DNA from: Progne subis subis
Lineage: Eukaryota > Chordata > Aves > Passeriformes > Hirundinidae
Reading direction: 5' to 3'
NCBI GenBank assembly: GCA_022316685.1
Contig: JAKJHU010001589.1
Coordinates: 1-64,000 of the forward strand
Length of the DNA stretch: 64,000 nucleotides
Shown: positions 11,640 through 22,290 of the stretch, one piece after another
Position numbering within the stretch: the stretch's first letter is position 1
Layout: each line of letters starts with the position of its first letter
Translations under genes and position numbers: made by a program
The notes under the pieces: generated by a model
The model's database searches: none
Seen by the model: only the letters and a program-made list of their open reading frames with translations
Told to the model about the DNA's origin: nothing

Positions 11640-11775
11640 GGGGATGTGGGGGTTGCAGGAGGTCAATGCCCCATCCCTGGAAACATTCAAGTCCAGCTGG
11701 GACAGGGCTCTGAACAACCTGATGTGGTGAAAGATGTCCCTGCTCATGCCAGGCCTGGACAAGAGGCCTGAGTGA
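11640..11775 (+). mobile_element. CR1 3' fragment
   Basis: Carries CATTCAAGTCCAGCTGGGAC, then GGGCTCTGAACAACCTGAT and GATGTCCCTGCTCATGCCAG, the last part of a CR1 3' region. It is repeated at 24760-24875 and inverted at 59800-59915. It was part of the D block before duplication. Confidence 0.7.
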
Positions 11776-12140
11776 GGCCTGAACAGCAGGCCCTGAGCCA
11801 AAGGTGACCTCTGCATCAACCTTCCAACCAAAGGTTGTCTTTGCATCTGCTCATTAGTGAAATATGCATGGTCATTAGCACTGTGATAGATGTATCCATT
11901 CATTAGGGGAACATGCATTGACCTTTCTGTGTTTAGAAGCCAGACAAGTCCATGAAATCTGACATCTGGCCTTGTTTGGGGCTGGATGGTCAAAGTCACC
12001 TCCCTTGGTTCCTCCTTGGGCCCTGGCCAGGCTTTGGGAGGGACCCAAGAGGAGGAGGAAACCAGCTGTTCCTGCACTAGAAGTGCTGTCAGTTTGTTTA
12101 TTCAGCACTATCAGAGCTGGGCCCTCTCACAGCCAGGTTG
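11776..12140. repeat. D1 block, anonymous
   Basis: No gene. Three other copies of this stretch exist: about 24876-25241, inverted at about 59430-59800, and a more diverged one at about 26640-27000. Confidence 0.6.
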
Positions 12141-12930
12141 GAGCCTGTGATAAATGTCCTAAAGTTAATTCATGTTTGGAATATGTTTGTATTGTAATAC
12201 ACCCATATAAAATATAAGTTTGTATCTACCTACATATGTTCTAAGAAAACTGAGATAAAACTGTGATATATGTCTTAAAGTTAATTCATGTTTGGAATAT
12301 GTTGTAAGAAAAAAAAACCTGAAACAGAAGCCATACAGGGAGAGGTACGGGGTATCTCTGCTGGCAGCACAGTACCAGAAAAGGGACACGAGAACTATGC
12401 TAAGAATGACATAGAAATGCCTCTGCCAGGAAACTCTGAAAAGAACACAAAACCACGGAAGAAGCAGATGAACAGCTCAAGAACCGAATGATCACATCAG
12501 ATCCTTATCTCACCCGTCTCCTCCGGACATTATCATATCTATCCATATCTCATCTGCCTCCTCTGGACATTAGCATATCTACAACACACCTGGGCTTGAC
12601 AATCAAGGTCATTGTCTACTCAGGAAGAACTATTCAGAACACCCGGACCCGAACATGAATAGTTAATGAAGCTGGCGTGGACAGGGAAAACATCGGAGTC
12701 CCGACTTTTCTCAGTGATCCTGTGTATAAAAAGGGGCAGCTTCAAGCCAGAAATGTGAACTTGGGGGACAGCATACTGGCAGAGTGTGTTATCAGCGTTC
12801 ACCCAGCGCTGACCCCGGGCTCGACACTGTCCTTTTAACTGTGGCTGTCCGAGACTGTCATTTTGTCTCTCAAATAAAATTCTAAATTTTGATTTCTAAG
12901 AATTTGGCCTATCGTATTTATAACAGAGCC
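12141..12930 (+). mobile_element. Solo LTR with 5-bp target-site duplication
   Basis: The LTR is 12146-12925 (780 bp), from TGTGATAAATG to TTTATAACA, flanked by GAGCC at 12141-12145 and 12926-12930. A TATA box (TGTGTATAAAAAGGGG, about 12720) and an AATAAA near 12874 are in the expected order. The first 150 bases hold a tandem duplication of about 112 bp (12149 and 12261). Paralogous sites without the insertion are seen at about 25242, 26990 and 59430, so the target is known directly. No internal retroviral sequence remains; LTR-LTR recombination is the usual cause. Confidence 0.9.
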
Positions 12931-13590
12931 TCACCTGTGGCTGGAGGCACCTGCAGGAATTCCCAGTGTCCGGGAGCGGCTCTCCAGTCCTTGGCTGGGA
13001 CAGCTTCCCCCAGCTGCTGTGTGCATGTGGGTGATGGGAAAGTCTGAGGGGAACTGCTGATGGATCTTTCTCAATCCCTGCAGGCAATCTTTGGTAGTGA
13101 TGGTTGGGTGCCTTGCTGAGCTGCTCCTTTTGTGCTCCTTTGCTGCTTTGAGCTGTAGTAAATGACACTGATTCCTTCAGGTGGGGTCTGTAGTGCTGAC
13201 CCTGCCCACTGGTAAAACTACACTGGCATACATCACACCAAAATGTCACTTTTTAAATGTAAATTTCATCAATCAGTGCCATACAAAATTCCTGCATGGG
13301 AAGCCCTTCCCTAGAGCTCTTTGGCTCTGGAGTGGGCTGAGGTCTGAGCACCATGGGAGCAGTGGGGCAGTCGGTTAAAAGAAGCTGAAGCAGTGGATGT
13401 ATTAATATGGATCCAAATATTGCATATGGAAAAAGAAAAGGACTTGTGAATTTGGGTAGACGAGGGTGAATTTTGTTAACAACACATTGGAAACAGCGCC
13501 AAGAGAAGGAACAATGGTTTTTGGAATGCTCCCACAGTGGAGAGACAGAAGAAGGTTTTAATATTGAGTTCAGGTTCATTTTGCAAGTGA
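12931..13590. repeat. D1 block continued
   Basis: No gene. Paralogous to 25247-25690 and, in reverse, to about 58790-59430. D2 lacks some of the AT-rich end. Confidence 0.6.
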
Positions 13591-14044
13591 TATTACAATA
13601 ATCTTATACTAATAATATACTTATACTAATAGTTATATATAGGACAATAATATATATTTATTTGCATAATTAAAATTTGATAATGTGAAATAAGGCTGAC
13701 AATGCTAATATTCAGCTTTGGCTGCTCAGGGATGTAACTCTAAAAACCCGACAGAAAAGGACTGGCCCAGACTGAAACGTCAGTGGTCAGCTTCGTGAGA
13801 TTGTATACAACGAATATAGGAGGAAGGGATGAAATTTGCTATTTTTATAGGGTTTGCAGATACTGTGATGCAGAATGCTTTTTCTATTACTGTGAGAAAT
13901 AAAGTGATGAAGATTTCTGGGTTTTTTATATCCCAGATGTAATAAATGAAAATGATTCATGCTAATTGTAACTATATTAATATTTCAGAAATATATATTT
14001 TAGAAAATATTTGTCATAAAGTAGTAAAGGAAAAAGTAGATGTG
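13591..14044. other. AT-rich, no gene recognised
   Basis: A very AT-rich stretch with TATAT and AATAAT runs. The first part resembles, in reverse, the AT-rich end of D3 near 58650-58760. No coding or RNA gene evidence. Confidence 0.5.
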
Positions 14045-14490
14045 AGTAGTGTTACAAAGCAGATGGGCCTCTTGGCAGATGCTGCATGAGAAAAATAAGA
14101 TACAGGGTGCAGTTTGAGATAAGCAAGAGTTTCAAAACTGGATTGGCCAAAGCTGGGACTACTCCAAGCTAGGGAGATGGGCCCCTTGCAGATGTGATGG
14201 GATGCAGGATGTCTTAAGATAGAACTGGCCTTGAGAAGGACAAAGCTGGGACTATTCCCAGGTAGAGAGTTTGGGTGGTGGTGTGATCCATGAAATAATT
14301 ACTTTTTGGAACATAATGATTAGTTATGTATAACACAAAACTTAGAACACATGCACAATCAGTAAGGTTATTCAGAGGACGTGAAGAAGATGATGAGCCT
14401 TCATCTGAAGACCACCAAAAAGCCAAGGAGACCCCCTAATAACAAGTTGAGCATGCGCTATGTAGTATAGTGACGTAGATTTTAGGAACT
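14045..14490 (+). mobile_element. LTR-like fragment
   Basis: Shares short words with 27290-27430: CCTTCATC followed by GACCACC, then AACCTGCGC/AGCATGCGC and AATAACAAG/AATAAGTTC. These make it look like part of an LTR from the family at 27068-27600. Ends are not resolvable. Confidence 0.3.
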
Positions 14491-14809
14491 GGAAATAGGA
14501 GGAGATTTACAGGAAATATTAATGAATATATATTAGCATACAGTATATGAGTTCAAGTTGGATTACTTTGTTTTGTATGTGAGGTAGGGTGAGAAGCGCC
14601 CCCCTCCATACCCCAGTTGGTTTTGCTTATGCTTTATCTGAACATTACTTATCTTTAATTAATCACTGACAATTTTTTTGCATATGCTTGATTTTAAAAT
14701 GCTATTTAAATAAAATTACATTGCTGTTAAATTCAGCTTTGTTGCTTATTAAATTAGACATACAGAGCTTCATTTAAAACCCTTCCTTCCTTTTTCCTTC
14801 CACCTTTCC
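14491..14809. other. AT-rich spacer
   Basis: No gene, repeat family or RNA gene recognised. Confidence 0.4.
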
Positions 14810-15142
14810 TTCTCTCTCTCTCATTTCTTTCTTTCTTTCTTTCTTGGGAGCAGGTGCCCTTACCCTCCCAAAATCACCGCCCCTCCACCTCAGCCCTGCA
14901 CAGCACAGCACAGCACCTTGAACTCAGCCTTCCCAATTTCACAGCAACCTCCCGCAAGTCACTTCCAGGCCCCAAAACTCCTTAAAGCACCAGCAGCCTT
15001 TAAAAACTCGCTCTTGCTTTCCCTCCCTCTTCCACCCTACTCCAAGAGCCCAAACCACCCCATCCCCGCCATTGCAATCCCTACCCCTCCCAACTTTCAC
15101 ACCACTTCCACACTGCAATTACACCCCACATTACACTGATCT
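14810..15142. repeat. F1 block start with CTTT microsatellite
   Basis: A short TTTC repeat at about 14825-14845 is followed by C-rich sequence. It matches 32060-32330 ahead of F3, where the TTTC tract is longer (about 32065-32102). No gene. Confidence 0.6.
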
Positions 15143-15243
15143 ATCCCATCCCATCCCATCCCATCCCATCCCATCCCATCCCATCCCATCCCATCCCATC
15201 CCATCCCATCCCATCCCATCCCATCCCATCCCATCCCATCCCA
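15143..15243 (+). repeat. (CCCAT)n microsatellite, about 20 units
   Basis: An uninterrupted pentamer repeat of about 100 bases. The equivalent place in F3 (about 32327-32353) has only about five units. Because 15 bases make three units and five codons, all minus-strand frames stay open and give a (WDGMG)n peptide. That artefact produces the long minus-strand frames here. Confidence 0.95.
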
Positions 15244-16270
15244 CTTCTGGGCAGGAAGTCCCCTCCAACCAGCCCTTGCACACTTCCAGCCATTCCAGGG
15301 CAGCTGCAGTTTTTCCGCCCACTCTGTGCCAGGGCCCCACCGCCCTCCCAGGGAACAAGTCCATCCCCACATCCCAGCTCACCCTGGCCCCAAGCAGCGT
15401 CCAGCCATGGCCTGTGTCCTGGCGCTGCAGGCCCTTGGCAAGAGTCTCTCCCAGCCAGCAATTCCTGCTCTTCCCTGCTCTGGGGCAGCAGCTGCAAGTT
15501 GATTTGCTCCCTGGGCCACTGGCCCAGCCCCAAGCCAGGGCCGGGACCTTTCCCCAGAGCTCTGCCGGCACTGGCTCGCTTCGGCCGCAGCCCAGCAGCA
15601 GACGGAGCTCAGAGCTCCCCGGGGGCTGCGCCTCCTGCCCAAGGACAGCAGCAGGGGCAGCTGAGACTTCTGCCCCGGGGCCAGCAGGGAATGCACCCCA
15701 GGGAACGGCTGGGGCTGGGCCAGGCCAGCTGCGGGCTGGAGACCAGCAAAAGCTTCTTCCCCTGCAGGGGCCTTGACCACTCACCAGGCTCCCCAGGGAA
15801 TGGTCACAGCTGCGAGGCTGCCAGCAGCTCCAGGAGCCTTTGGACACCGCTCCCGGGAATGCCCAGGCTGCCACTCTTGGGCTGTCTGTGCAGGGCCAGG
15901 GCCCTGGACTCCATGATCCCTGCTGCCTCCCTCCCAGCTCAGCCCCTTCTGCAGTTCTCTCCCTTGGGCTCAGCCTTTGTGTCTCCTCCAGGCGCTGGCA
16001 GAGCTCTTGGGGCCGGGGCAGGAGCGGGCACAGCCCCAGCGTTGCCTTCTCTGTGACACCACGGTGGGGACAGCTCCAACGTTCCCTGCCTGGAGACGCT
16101 CCAAGGGAAGCGTCCAGAGCCACAGCCAGACAGCAAAACTGAGCGGGCACTGAGCACCCCGGCCTGGGCTGATGTGCATTCCTGTGCACACAGCTCGGGG
16201 AAGGTCCCCCTGGCCACCTCCACAGTGCCACAGACAAGTGTCAGATAGAGTTACAGAGCTCTGCCCAGGG
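15244..16270. repeat. F1 block, including a CR1 3' fragment
   Basis: Bases 15690-15950 are a CR1 3' region (GACCAGCAAAAGCTTCTTCC, then TTTGGACACCGCTCC and GACTCCATGATCC). F2 at 30590-31170 and F3 at 32355-33209 are paralogous. Long GC-rich frames exist on both strands, none with a domain. Confidence 0.65.
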
Positions 16271-16320
16271 CAGCCAGGGGGAGTTAATTTAAAAAACCAA
16301 AAAAGACCAAAATAAAAAAA

Positions 16321-16360
<40 letters not shown>

Positions 16361-16640
16361 AAAATAAAAACCCCATACAAAACCAAAAATTCCCACAGCC
16401 TAAAATAAGAACCGAAACAAAAAAAAAAAAAAAAAAAAAAGGAAAAACCTCAGAAACCCCAGAAAGCCTAAAAAAAAGAGCTCTCTTCCAAATCAACAAA
16501 ACCAATCAAAACAAAAGAACAGGAAAATAAACCAAACCAAACAAAAAAACCCAAACAACACCCCAAAAGAAAAACAAACAAGAAAAAGAGAATTTCCCCT
16601 AGCAGAGCTGTTCCATCCCTCAGTTCTCACACCTGCATGT
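16271..16640. repeat. A-rich low-complexity tract
   Basis: An uninterrupted A run at about 16323-16357, a second at about 16421-16440, then AACCAAACC-type sequence. The paralogous place in F2 (31185-31300) is A-rich but has no long A run, so the runs expanded in this copy. Confidence 0.8.
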
Positions 16641-17820
16641 GCACAAGACCTGGGGCTGCAAAGAATGAGGATTCATTCGGCACATTTGCAGGAAAAGCAG
16701 GTTTAGGACAGGCTTTCAGCAGAACTGTTCTCAGTTGAGTGAAAAAGGCCCCTTTGGCAGCTGCGGGGCCATTGGAAATGCAGACCCTCAGCCCACAGGG
16801 CAGAAAAGGACTCTGAATTCCCCTCCCTCCAAACATAAACCCTGTTCTCAGGCTGCTTCACACACAGGATCCTTCTGGAGGACTGCAGAAAGCTGAGAGT
16901 TAGCTCTGCCTTCTCCATGTTCTGTGCCCTAAAGCTGCCTGGGAGAAGAAATTTAGGCTCAGCTCTGGTGGCACAACCCCTCCTGGCCCAGGGCACAGCA
17001 CCAGGAAGGTCTTTGTGTGCCAAGGCTTTGCTGCAGCCAAGGAAAGCTCCTGGCTCAGGGTCACCTTTCTGCTCAGCCAGAGCCCCGAGTGCCCCAGCAG
17101 CAGCAGAGAATGGCAGCATTGCCACGGGCTGGCACAGGAGAGGGAGATTTCCCCCTCGAGAGAGGCTCATATTCCAGTTGTTGCATTCAGGCAGCTCCAC
17201 GTCCCTCAGCTTTGGTTGCACAGCAGCTGGAAATGCAAGTGCAGGAGCTCTGTTCATGCCCAGCCACAGCAGGTGACAGCAAGGACAGGGTCCTGGCAGC
17301 GTGACATTTGCAGAGAGAGCCGTCAGCAAACACTGGGGCTGAAACTCTGGGCAGAAAAAGCCCCAGGGGTCTCTGCAGGGAGGCAAAAGGGACAAAGTTT
17401 CAGTCCATGCCTGGCTAGGCAGCACCAAAATGGTTCCTTTTCATGGCAAGGTTCCATTGCCGGGTGTTCTCCAAGCCCCAGAGAAGAGCCCAGGTGGCCA
17501 AGGAACTGAGAGCAGGGACTGTGCAGGAGCCGGGCACAGCGAGAGAGCCCAGGCTGAAGGTCAGCCCCGGGGCAGGCACGGACTGGGAGGGGGCAGAGCC
17601 CTGGGGGTCCCGCAGAGCCTCCCTGCTCCAAAGCCCCGCCTGCGCCAGAGGGGCAGCTGCCGGGAGCCGTGTGCCAGGGCCGGGCTGCAGGTGGGTGTTC
17701 CAAGTGCCTCCAGGGGAGCAGCTTTTTGTCCCGATCTGGGGGTGTTCCCGTGGGGCTGGGGTCCCTGGGAAGGTGCACGAGGGCAGGGTGGAAGTGGTTG
17801 GTTTCTGGTTTTGTGTTTTG
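16641..17820. repeat. F1 block, second half, no gene
   Basis: Bases 16600-17110 match 31310-31830 with moderate divergence. From 17300 on, no second copy was found. Open frames on both strands (16703-17428 minus, 17323-18285 minus) reflect composition. Confidence 0.5.
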
Positions 17821-17821
17821 G

Positions 17822-17867
<46 letters not shown>

Positions 17868-17868
17868 T
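17821..17868. repeat. Poly-T tract of about 43 bases
   Basis: A continuous T run from about 17824 to 17866, just upstream of the CpG island. It could be the tail of a retroposed sequence on the minus strand or simple slippage; no retrocopy was recognised beside it. Confidence 0.85.
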
Positions 17869-17939
17869 GGTGGGTTGATGGCTGGTTTGGATGTTAGTGT
17901 TTTTTGGGGAGGATGGGGGGAATGTTTTTTTTTCTGTGC

Positions 17940-18440
17940 CATGCCCCCATGTGTTTGAAGCCCCGCGGGTGCGGCGAGCGCTGGCACAGCCCCGGCACGG
18001 GCGGGGCGGCCCGGGCGGGCTGTGGGAGCCGGGAGCGGCCGCCCGGGCCCGGAGCGGCCGCCTTGGGCTGGGAGCCCCCCGGGCAGAGCTCTGTGCTCGG
18101 GGCCGAGGCCCGGGTGGCCCGGGGAGCGCTCTGCGGCCCGTGGGCCCCCGGCGCAGGCGGCTCCGTGTGGCTGGGCTCTGAGGGGAGCGGCCCAGGCTGG
18201 CCGTGGCCGTGCGGGGCCTGGCGGGGCTCGGGGGGCCAGGCCGGGCCGGGCAAAGGCTGAGGGAGAGTGGGGGAAGCGTTGGCACAGAGGCCCCGGGCTC
18301 CCCGTGCCCCCCTCGCTCAGAGCCAGCCCCGGCTGCGGGGGTCCCCGGGGGGCCCTGGGGAGGGGGCGGCGAGGGCTGACGGAGCTCTGTGCCCGGGGCT
18401 GGGCGCGGCTGCCGAGGGAGCGCAGGATGCAGGGTCCCCC
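17940..18440 (+). promoter_or_regulatory. CpG island, likely promoter of Z2
   Basis: A stretch very rich in G+C and in CpG (GCGGCGAGCGC, GGGCGGGGCGGCCCGGGC, GGAGCGGCCGCC) is unique in the window, whose other GC-rich parts are poor in CpG. It lies about 600-1050 bases upstream of the first recognised Z2 coding exon and on the side expected for a promoter. Retained CpG suggests germline hypomethylation. A frame across it (18022-18807 plus) has no recognisable domain and is more likely 5' untranslated or chance. Confidence 0.6.
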
Positions 18441-19014
18441 CATGCTGGGGCTGCCTCTGTCCGGCTCGGGGGCTGCATTGTCAGCCCAGAGACACCTGGG
18501 GATCGCCTGGTACCAGCAGGGCTGGGAGGGTACCCTGGGAATGGGGGGGGAGAAATGGGCGGTGGAAGAGCTGGGGGTGTTCCAAAAGCCTGGAGATGTT
18601 GGGAGCATGGACAAGGGGGACCCATGGATACCCCAGGACACAGAAAGAGGGACACCAGACAGCGCTGACCCCTGGGTCGCCTGTGATGTCAAACTTGTGA
18701 TCCCAGAGAAGAGGAACCTCCTGGATTCACAGGAGCCACAGCACCCCACAGTGGGGGAACACCAATACAAACTTGATTCGCAGCAACCCAGATGGGAGGA
18801 CCTCTAGGACTCCAAAGTGGAGGGACCAGAGAGGGAAGACTCATAGTTGATGTTTTTGCTGAATCTTGGTCATTTGTGTATTTTGGTGCATTGAATCTTG
18901 GTGTTTTGGAGGTTTCTATGGGCACCAGATGCCCGGTGACTTCTAGAGATGGACTTGGGGAGGAGGTAGCCCCTAACCCAATGTGCCCATACATTGTATT
19001 TTTCCCCAAACCAG
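18441..19014. other. Between CpG island and Z2 coding exon
   Basis: Probably untranslated exon plus intron of Z2. No domain is recognised in the open plus frame. The last 90 bases resemble the sequence before the Z1 and Z3 acceptors. Confidence 0.4.
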
Positions 19015-20208
19015 GATCTCACATTCCAAAACCTTGGCCAGATGGAGGAGAAGGCTGTGAGGAAGAGGAAGATGCCCCAGGACAGCCAGGCAGGTGAGGA
19101 GGAAGTCACGTGCCCCTTTCCCCCTCTCTCCTGCTCCATCTCCCAGCCCAGCATGGCCCCTGGCTGCAGGACAACCCCGCTGCAGACACTGTCCTGCTGG
19201 GGATGCACTGGGGGAATCTCCTTGCCCTTCCCTGTGTCACTGGAGGCAAATCCCATCCTGTCCTTATCTTTCCACCCCTAGAAAAGGAGCTGAGAATGGA
19301 GAACAGGGAGCACAAATCCCCGTGGCAGAACCTTGTGGAAGAGGCCATTTTGAGCAGCTCCACGGCGCAGGAATCCAATGGGGCAGAAAAGATAAAGAGA
19401 TCTTGTGGGAGAAGGGGCTTCAAGCATATTCCAGGGTGTTCTGAGAAGGAAAGACGCAGCCCGTGCCAGGAGGGTGGTCAGAGCTTCAGCCAGGGCTCGG
19501 AGCTGGTGGTCCATGAGCAGCTTCATGATGGGGAGAAGCCCCACAAGTGCTTGGAGTGTGGGAAGAGCTTCAGCTACAGCTCCCTCCTGATCAGACACCA
19601 GCGGATCCACACCGGGGAGAGGCCCTATGGGTGTCCCAAGTGTCAGAAGAGATTTCAGACGAGCTCTAATCTCCTCCAGCACCAGCGGATTCACACAGAG
19701 GAGAGGCCCTTCCACTGCCCCGACTGCAGGAAAGGCTTCAACCGTAACTCCCATCTCATCAGGCACCAGCGCATCCACACCAGGGGGAGGCCCTACGAGT
19801 GTGGGGAATGTGGGATGAGCTTCCGCCGGAGCTCCAGCCTGATCTGCCACCAGAGGATCCACGCTGAATAAAGGCCATACAAGTGTGGGGAATGCAGGAA
19901 GACCTTCAACCAGAGGTCCCTGCTGATCATCCACAAAATGATCCACACTGGGGAGAGACCCTACGAGTGTCCCAAGTGTCAGAAGAGATTTCAGACCAGC
20001 TCAGATATCCTCCAGCACCAGCAGATTCACTCAGAGAGGAGAGGCCCTTCCGCTGCCCCAACTGCAGGAAGTGCTTCAACCACAACTCCCACCTCATCAC
20101 CCTACCGGCGCATCCACACTGGGGAGAGGCCCTACGAGTGTCCCCGGTAGTGGGAAGAACTTCTCAGACAGCTCTCACTTGACCAAACACCAACGGAGGC
20201 ACTGGTAA
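19015..20208 (+). pseudogene. C2H2 zinc-finger gene Z2, nonsense and frameshift
   Basis: Small exon 19015-19093 has ATG at 19042 ([12 protein letters not shown]) and donor GGCAG|GTGAGG. The second exon begins at 19282 after TTTCCACCCCTAG and keeps the phase, reading [13 protein letters not shown]. Four complete fingers follow ([76 protein letters not shown]). Then TAA at 19869-19871 stands in the linker after the fourth finger, where Z1 and Z3 have GAG-GAA. Further fingers continue in frame after the stop. They are broken by a 2-base insertion near 20033, and TAG appears in the last finger near 20146. A shortened four-finger protein remains possible, so a truncated functional gene cannot be excluded. 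The 5' flank differs from Z1 and Z3 and carries the CpG island; the 3' flank matches Z1. Confidence 0.82.
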
Positions 20209-21189
20209 GGGAAGCCCTGCGAGTGTCCCGACTGTGGGAAAAGCTTCCTGCACTGCTCCAACTCCATCCCCCATCAGGGGACCCACATTGGGAAGACACT
20301 GGGCTGGTGGTCCTCTTGTTTGGTTGTCCCTAATATTCTTTTGATCTATCTTCATCCCTTTAAAACCAGCAAAATTGTGCCTGAAAATCAACAAATTACA
20401 TCAAAAGCATCTTAATCTTCACTTTTTACTTGTGTTTCTAAAGAATCTGGGATTCTCAGTGTTACTTGGGAGGATTTGGGGGTATTTGATGTAGTTGTCT
20501 CCCTTTCTTAACACTCAAAGAGACAAGACCGTTTGATCTGTCACCTCAAAAACACTCATTGCCAATGATAACTACTTAATCCCACCCCAAAATTATTTAA
20601 TTCCTCAGTCCCTCAGTGTGGAATGGGGTTGGAAAGGGGTTGGGCAAAGTGGGATGCAGATCAGGAGGGGTGAGGTGAGCATTGGGTGGGGCAGGATGGG
20701 TGGGATGGGGATTGGGAGGAGTGGGATGGGAGAAATAGGGCTTGGGAAGAGGGTCTTGATGTCCATGAGAGCTGGGATGGGTTTGGGTGGGGATTGGGAG
20801 GGTGTGGTGAAGTCTGGAATGAGACAGTCAAAGGTTTGGGATGATGAAGGGAGGGGGAACCCGTTCTTGAGTGAGTTTTTGGGTATTCTGTGTTCTTGAA
20901 GGGATTTTGGTGCATCCCAGGTTTCTGAGGTGGTTTTGGGATGGTCACTGCCCCAGCCCCATCCACTGCAGCCTCTGGTCCAGCCCCAAAGTGGCTGCCA
21001 AGCCCCTGGCACCCTGAAAATCCCACCTGTGAGAGGGGCCAGAGCAGGTGAGGCTGTGACACTGACACGTCCCACGGTCCCAGAGCTCACAGCAGCTGAG
21101 ATGGCGCTGGATCCAAGGCCCTGACTTGTGGATCTCTCTCCCTTCTCCTGACTTCCTCTTCTCAAAATCTGGAAAATTGAAGTTGTAGG
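20209..21189. repeat. D2 block: 3' flank of Z2 and G-rich DNA
   Basis: Near-copy of 7097-8084. No gene. Confidence 0.6.
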
Positions 21190-21805
21190 GTTTAGAGTTT
21201 TCTGAGCCAGTGCTTTGAGAAGTGCCTTACCATAACTCCAGGTTTAATAGAAGTTACAAGCAAAGTTAAATACTATTCCTCTGTGAATGGTTAAATCATA
21301 GTTTATAAGTTCATATAAATACTGTCAAGTGCTGTTCTTTTGCTAAATTGTGAAGTTGAAGGTGTAAGTTCAGGTTCGGGTATAAGTCCTGTTAAGTTGG
21401 AGCTCTGTGACACTTTTAGGCCGTGTTCCTTTTATCCTTGCCCTCACTGTCCTCTTGTCACACACACAGGGACAGTCCTCGGTTCGTTTCTGGTTTGATT
21501 GTCTGGATTTTGGTTGGTTCTGTTGTTGCTTTCCTTCCTTGCTGTGCCTGAAGTGTCCAGTCAGGGACAGAGTGACTCTTGCAAGGAACTTTGTCATGCC
21601 TCACCACCTGTGCTCCTAACTGGTGATTTTTGTCAAATATGCTAATCTGCTACATTTATAGAACTGTATTCACCCTTTGTGGGGCTGGGCGTTTTGTGGA
21701 CATGTTCCATATCTGCCCCTTGGAGGTCTCCAATAAAGATCAGCCTTTCTATTACCTCCTCTATAATATTATCTCCAAGGCTGTTACTTTATTTCTGGGT
21801 TCCTG
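21190..21805 (+). mobile_element. LTR-like stretch, D2 copy
   Basis: Copy of 8085-8705 with the same CAATAAAGATCAG signal, at about 21730. Ends unresolved. Confidence 0.35.
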
Positions 21806-22069
21806 AAGGCATCAACACAGCCGGGCCTCATGGCACCAGGAGAGCTCTGTGACACAAGGACATCTTGGGGAACCAAGTGTCCACTACAAACACAGCGCGG
21901 CCTCATGGAAGCCAGGTGCCACTTGGACAGTGCCAGGGCACGTGGAGCTCAGTGTCCACTGTGACACAGCACAGCCCCATGGATCCCAGCAGAGCATTGT
22001 GACAACAGGGAATCTCATGGATGCAAGGCTCTCCTTGGGCAAAGTGGGGCCTCCTGGGACACAAAGCCT
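21806..22069 (+). repeat. Degenerate minisatellite, D2 copy
   Basis: Same GTGACAC/CATGGAA family as 8706-8960, leading directly into the receptor fragment. Confidence 0.5.
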
Positions 22070-22290
22070 TTTCCACGTGCTCCCTCGCCTGGCTGTGGTG
22101 TCCTTGTTTGTCAGCAGTGGTTTGTTTGCCCAACTGAAGCCCCCCTCCATCTCCTCCCCATCCCTGGATCTGGCCCTGTCAGTTCTGTACTCACTGGTGC
22201 CTCCAGCCCTGAACCCACTCATCTCCAGCCTGAGGAATAAGGGACTCATGGAGTCCATGAGGAAACTGCTGGCTGGATTTCAGAAGAAAA
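22070..22290 (+). pseudogene. Olfactory receptor fragment, OR14-like, second copy
   Basis: Contains RLAVVSLFVSSGLFAQLKPP, SISSPSLDLALSVLYSLVPP and ALNPLISSLRNK, so transmembrane segments 6 and 7 are better preserved than in the first copy (NPLIS here, NSYIS there). One base is missing just before LPRLAVV, putting KAFST in another frame. The upstream five segments are absent. The frame runs on to 22445 without receptor features. It duplicated with the D block. Confidence 0.75.

Noticed and set aside
15131..16237. 368-codon minus frame with WDGMG repeats
   Set aside because: A 15-base period of the CCCAT microsatellite keeps every frame open; the rest is GC-rich F-block sequence without domains or frame conservation in F2 and F3.
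18022..18807. 261-codon plus frame across the CpG island
   Set aside because: CpG-rich DNA is stop-poor; the peptide is Gly/Pro/Ala/Arg-rich without a domain. Kept only as possible 5' untranslated sequence of Z2.
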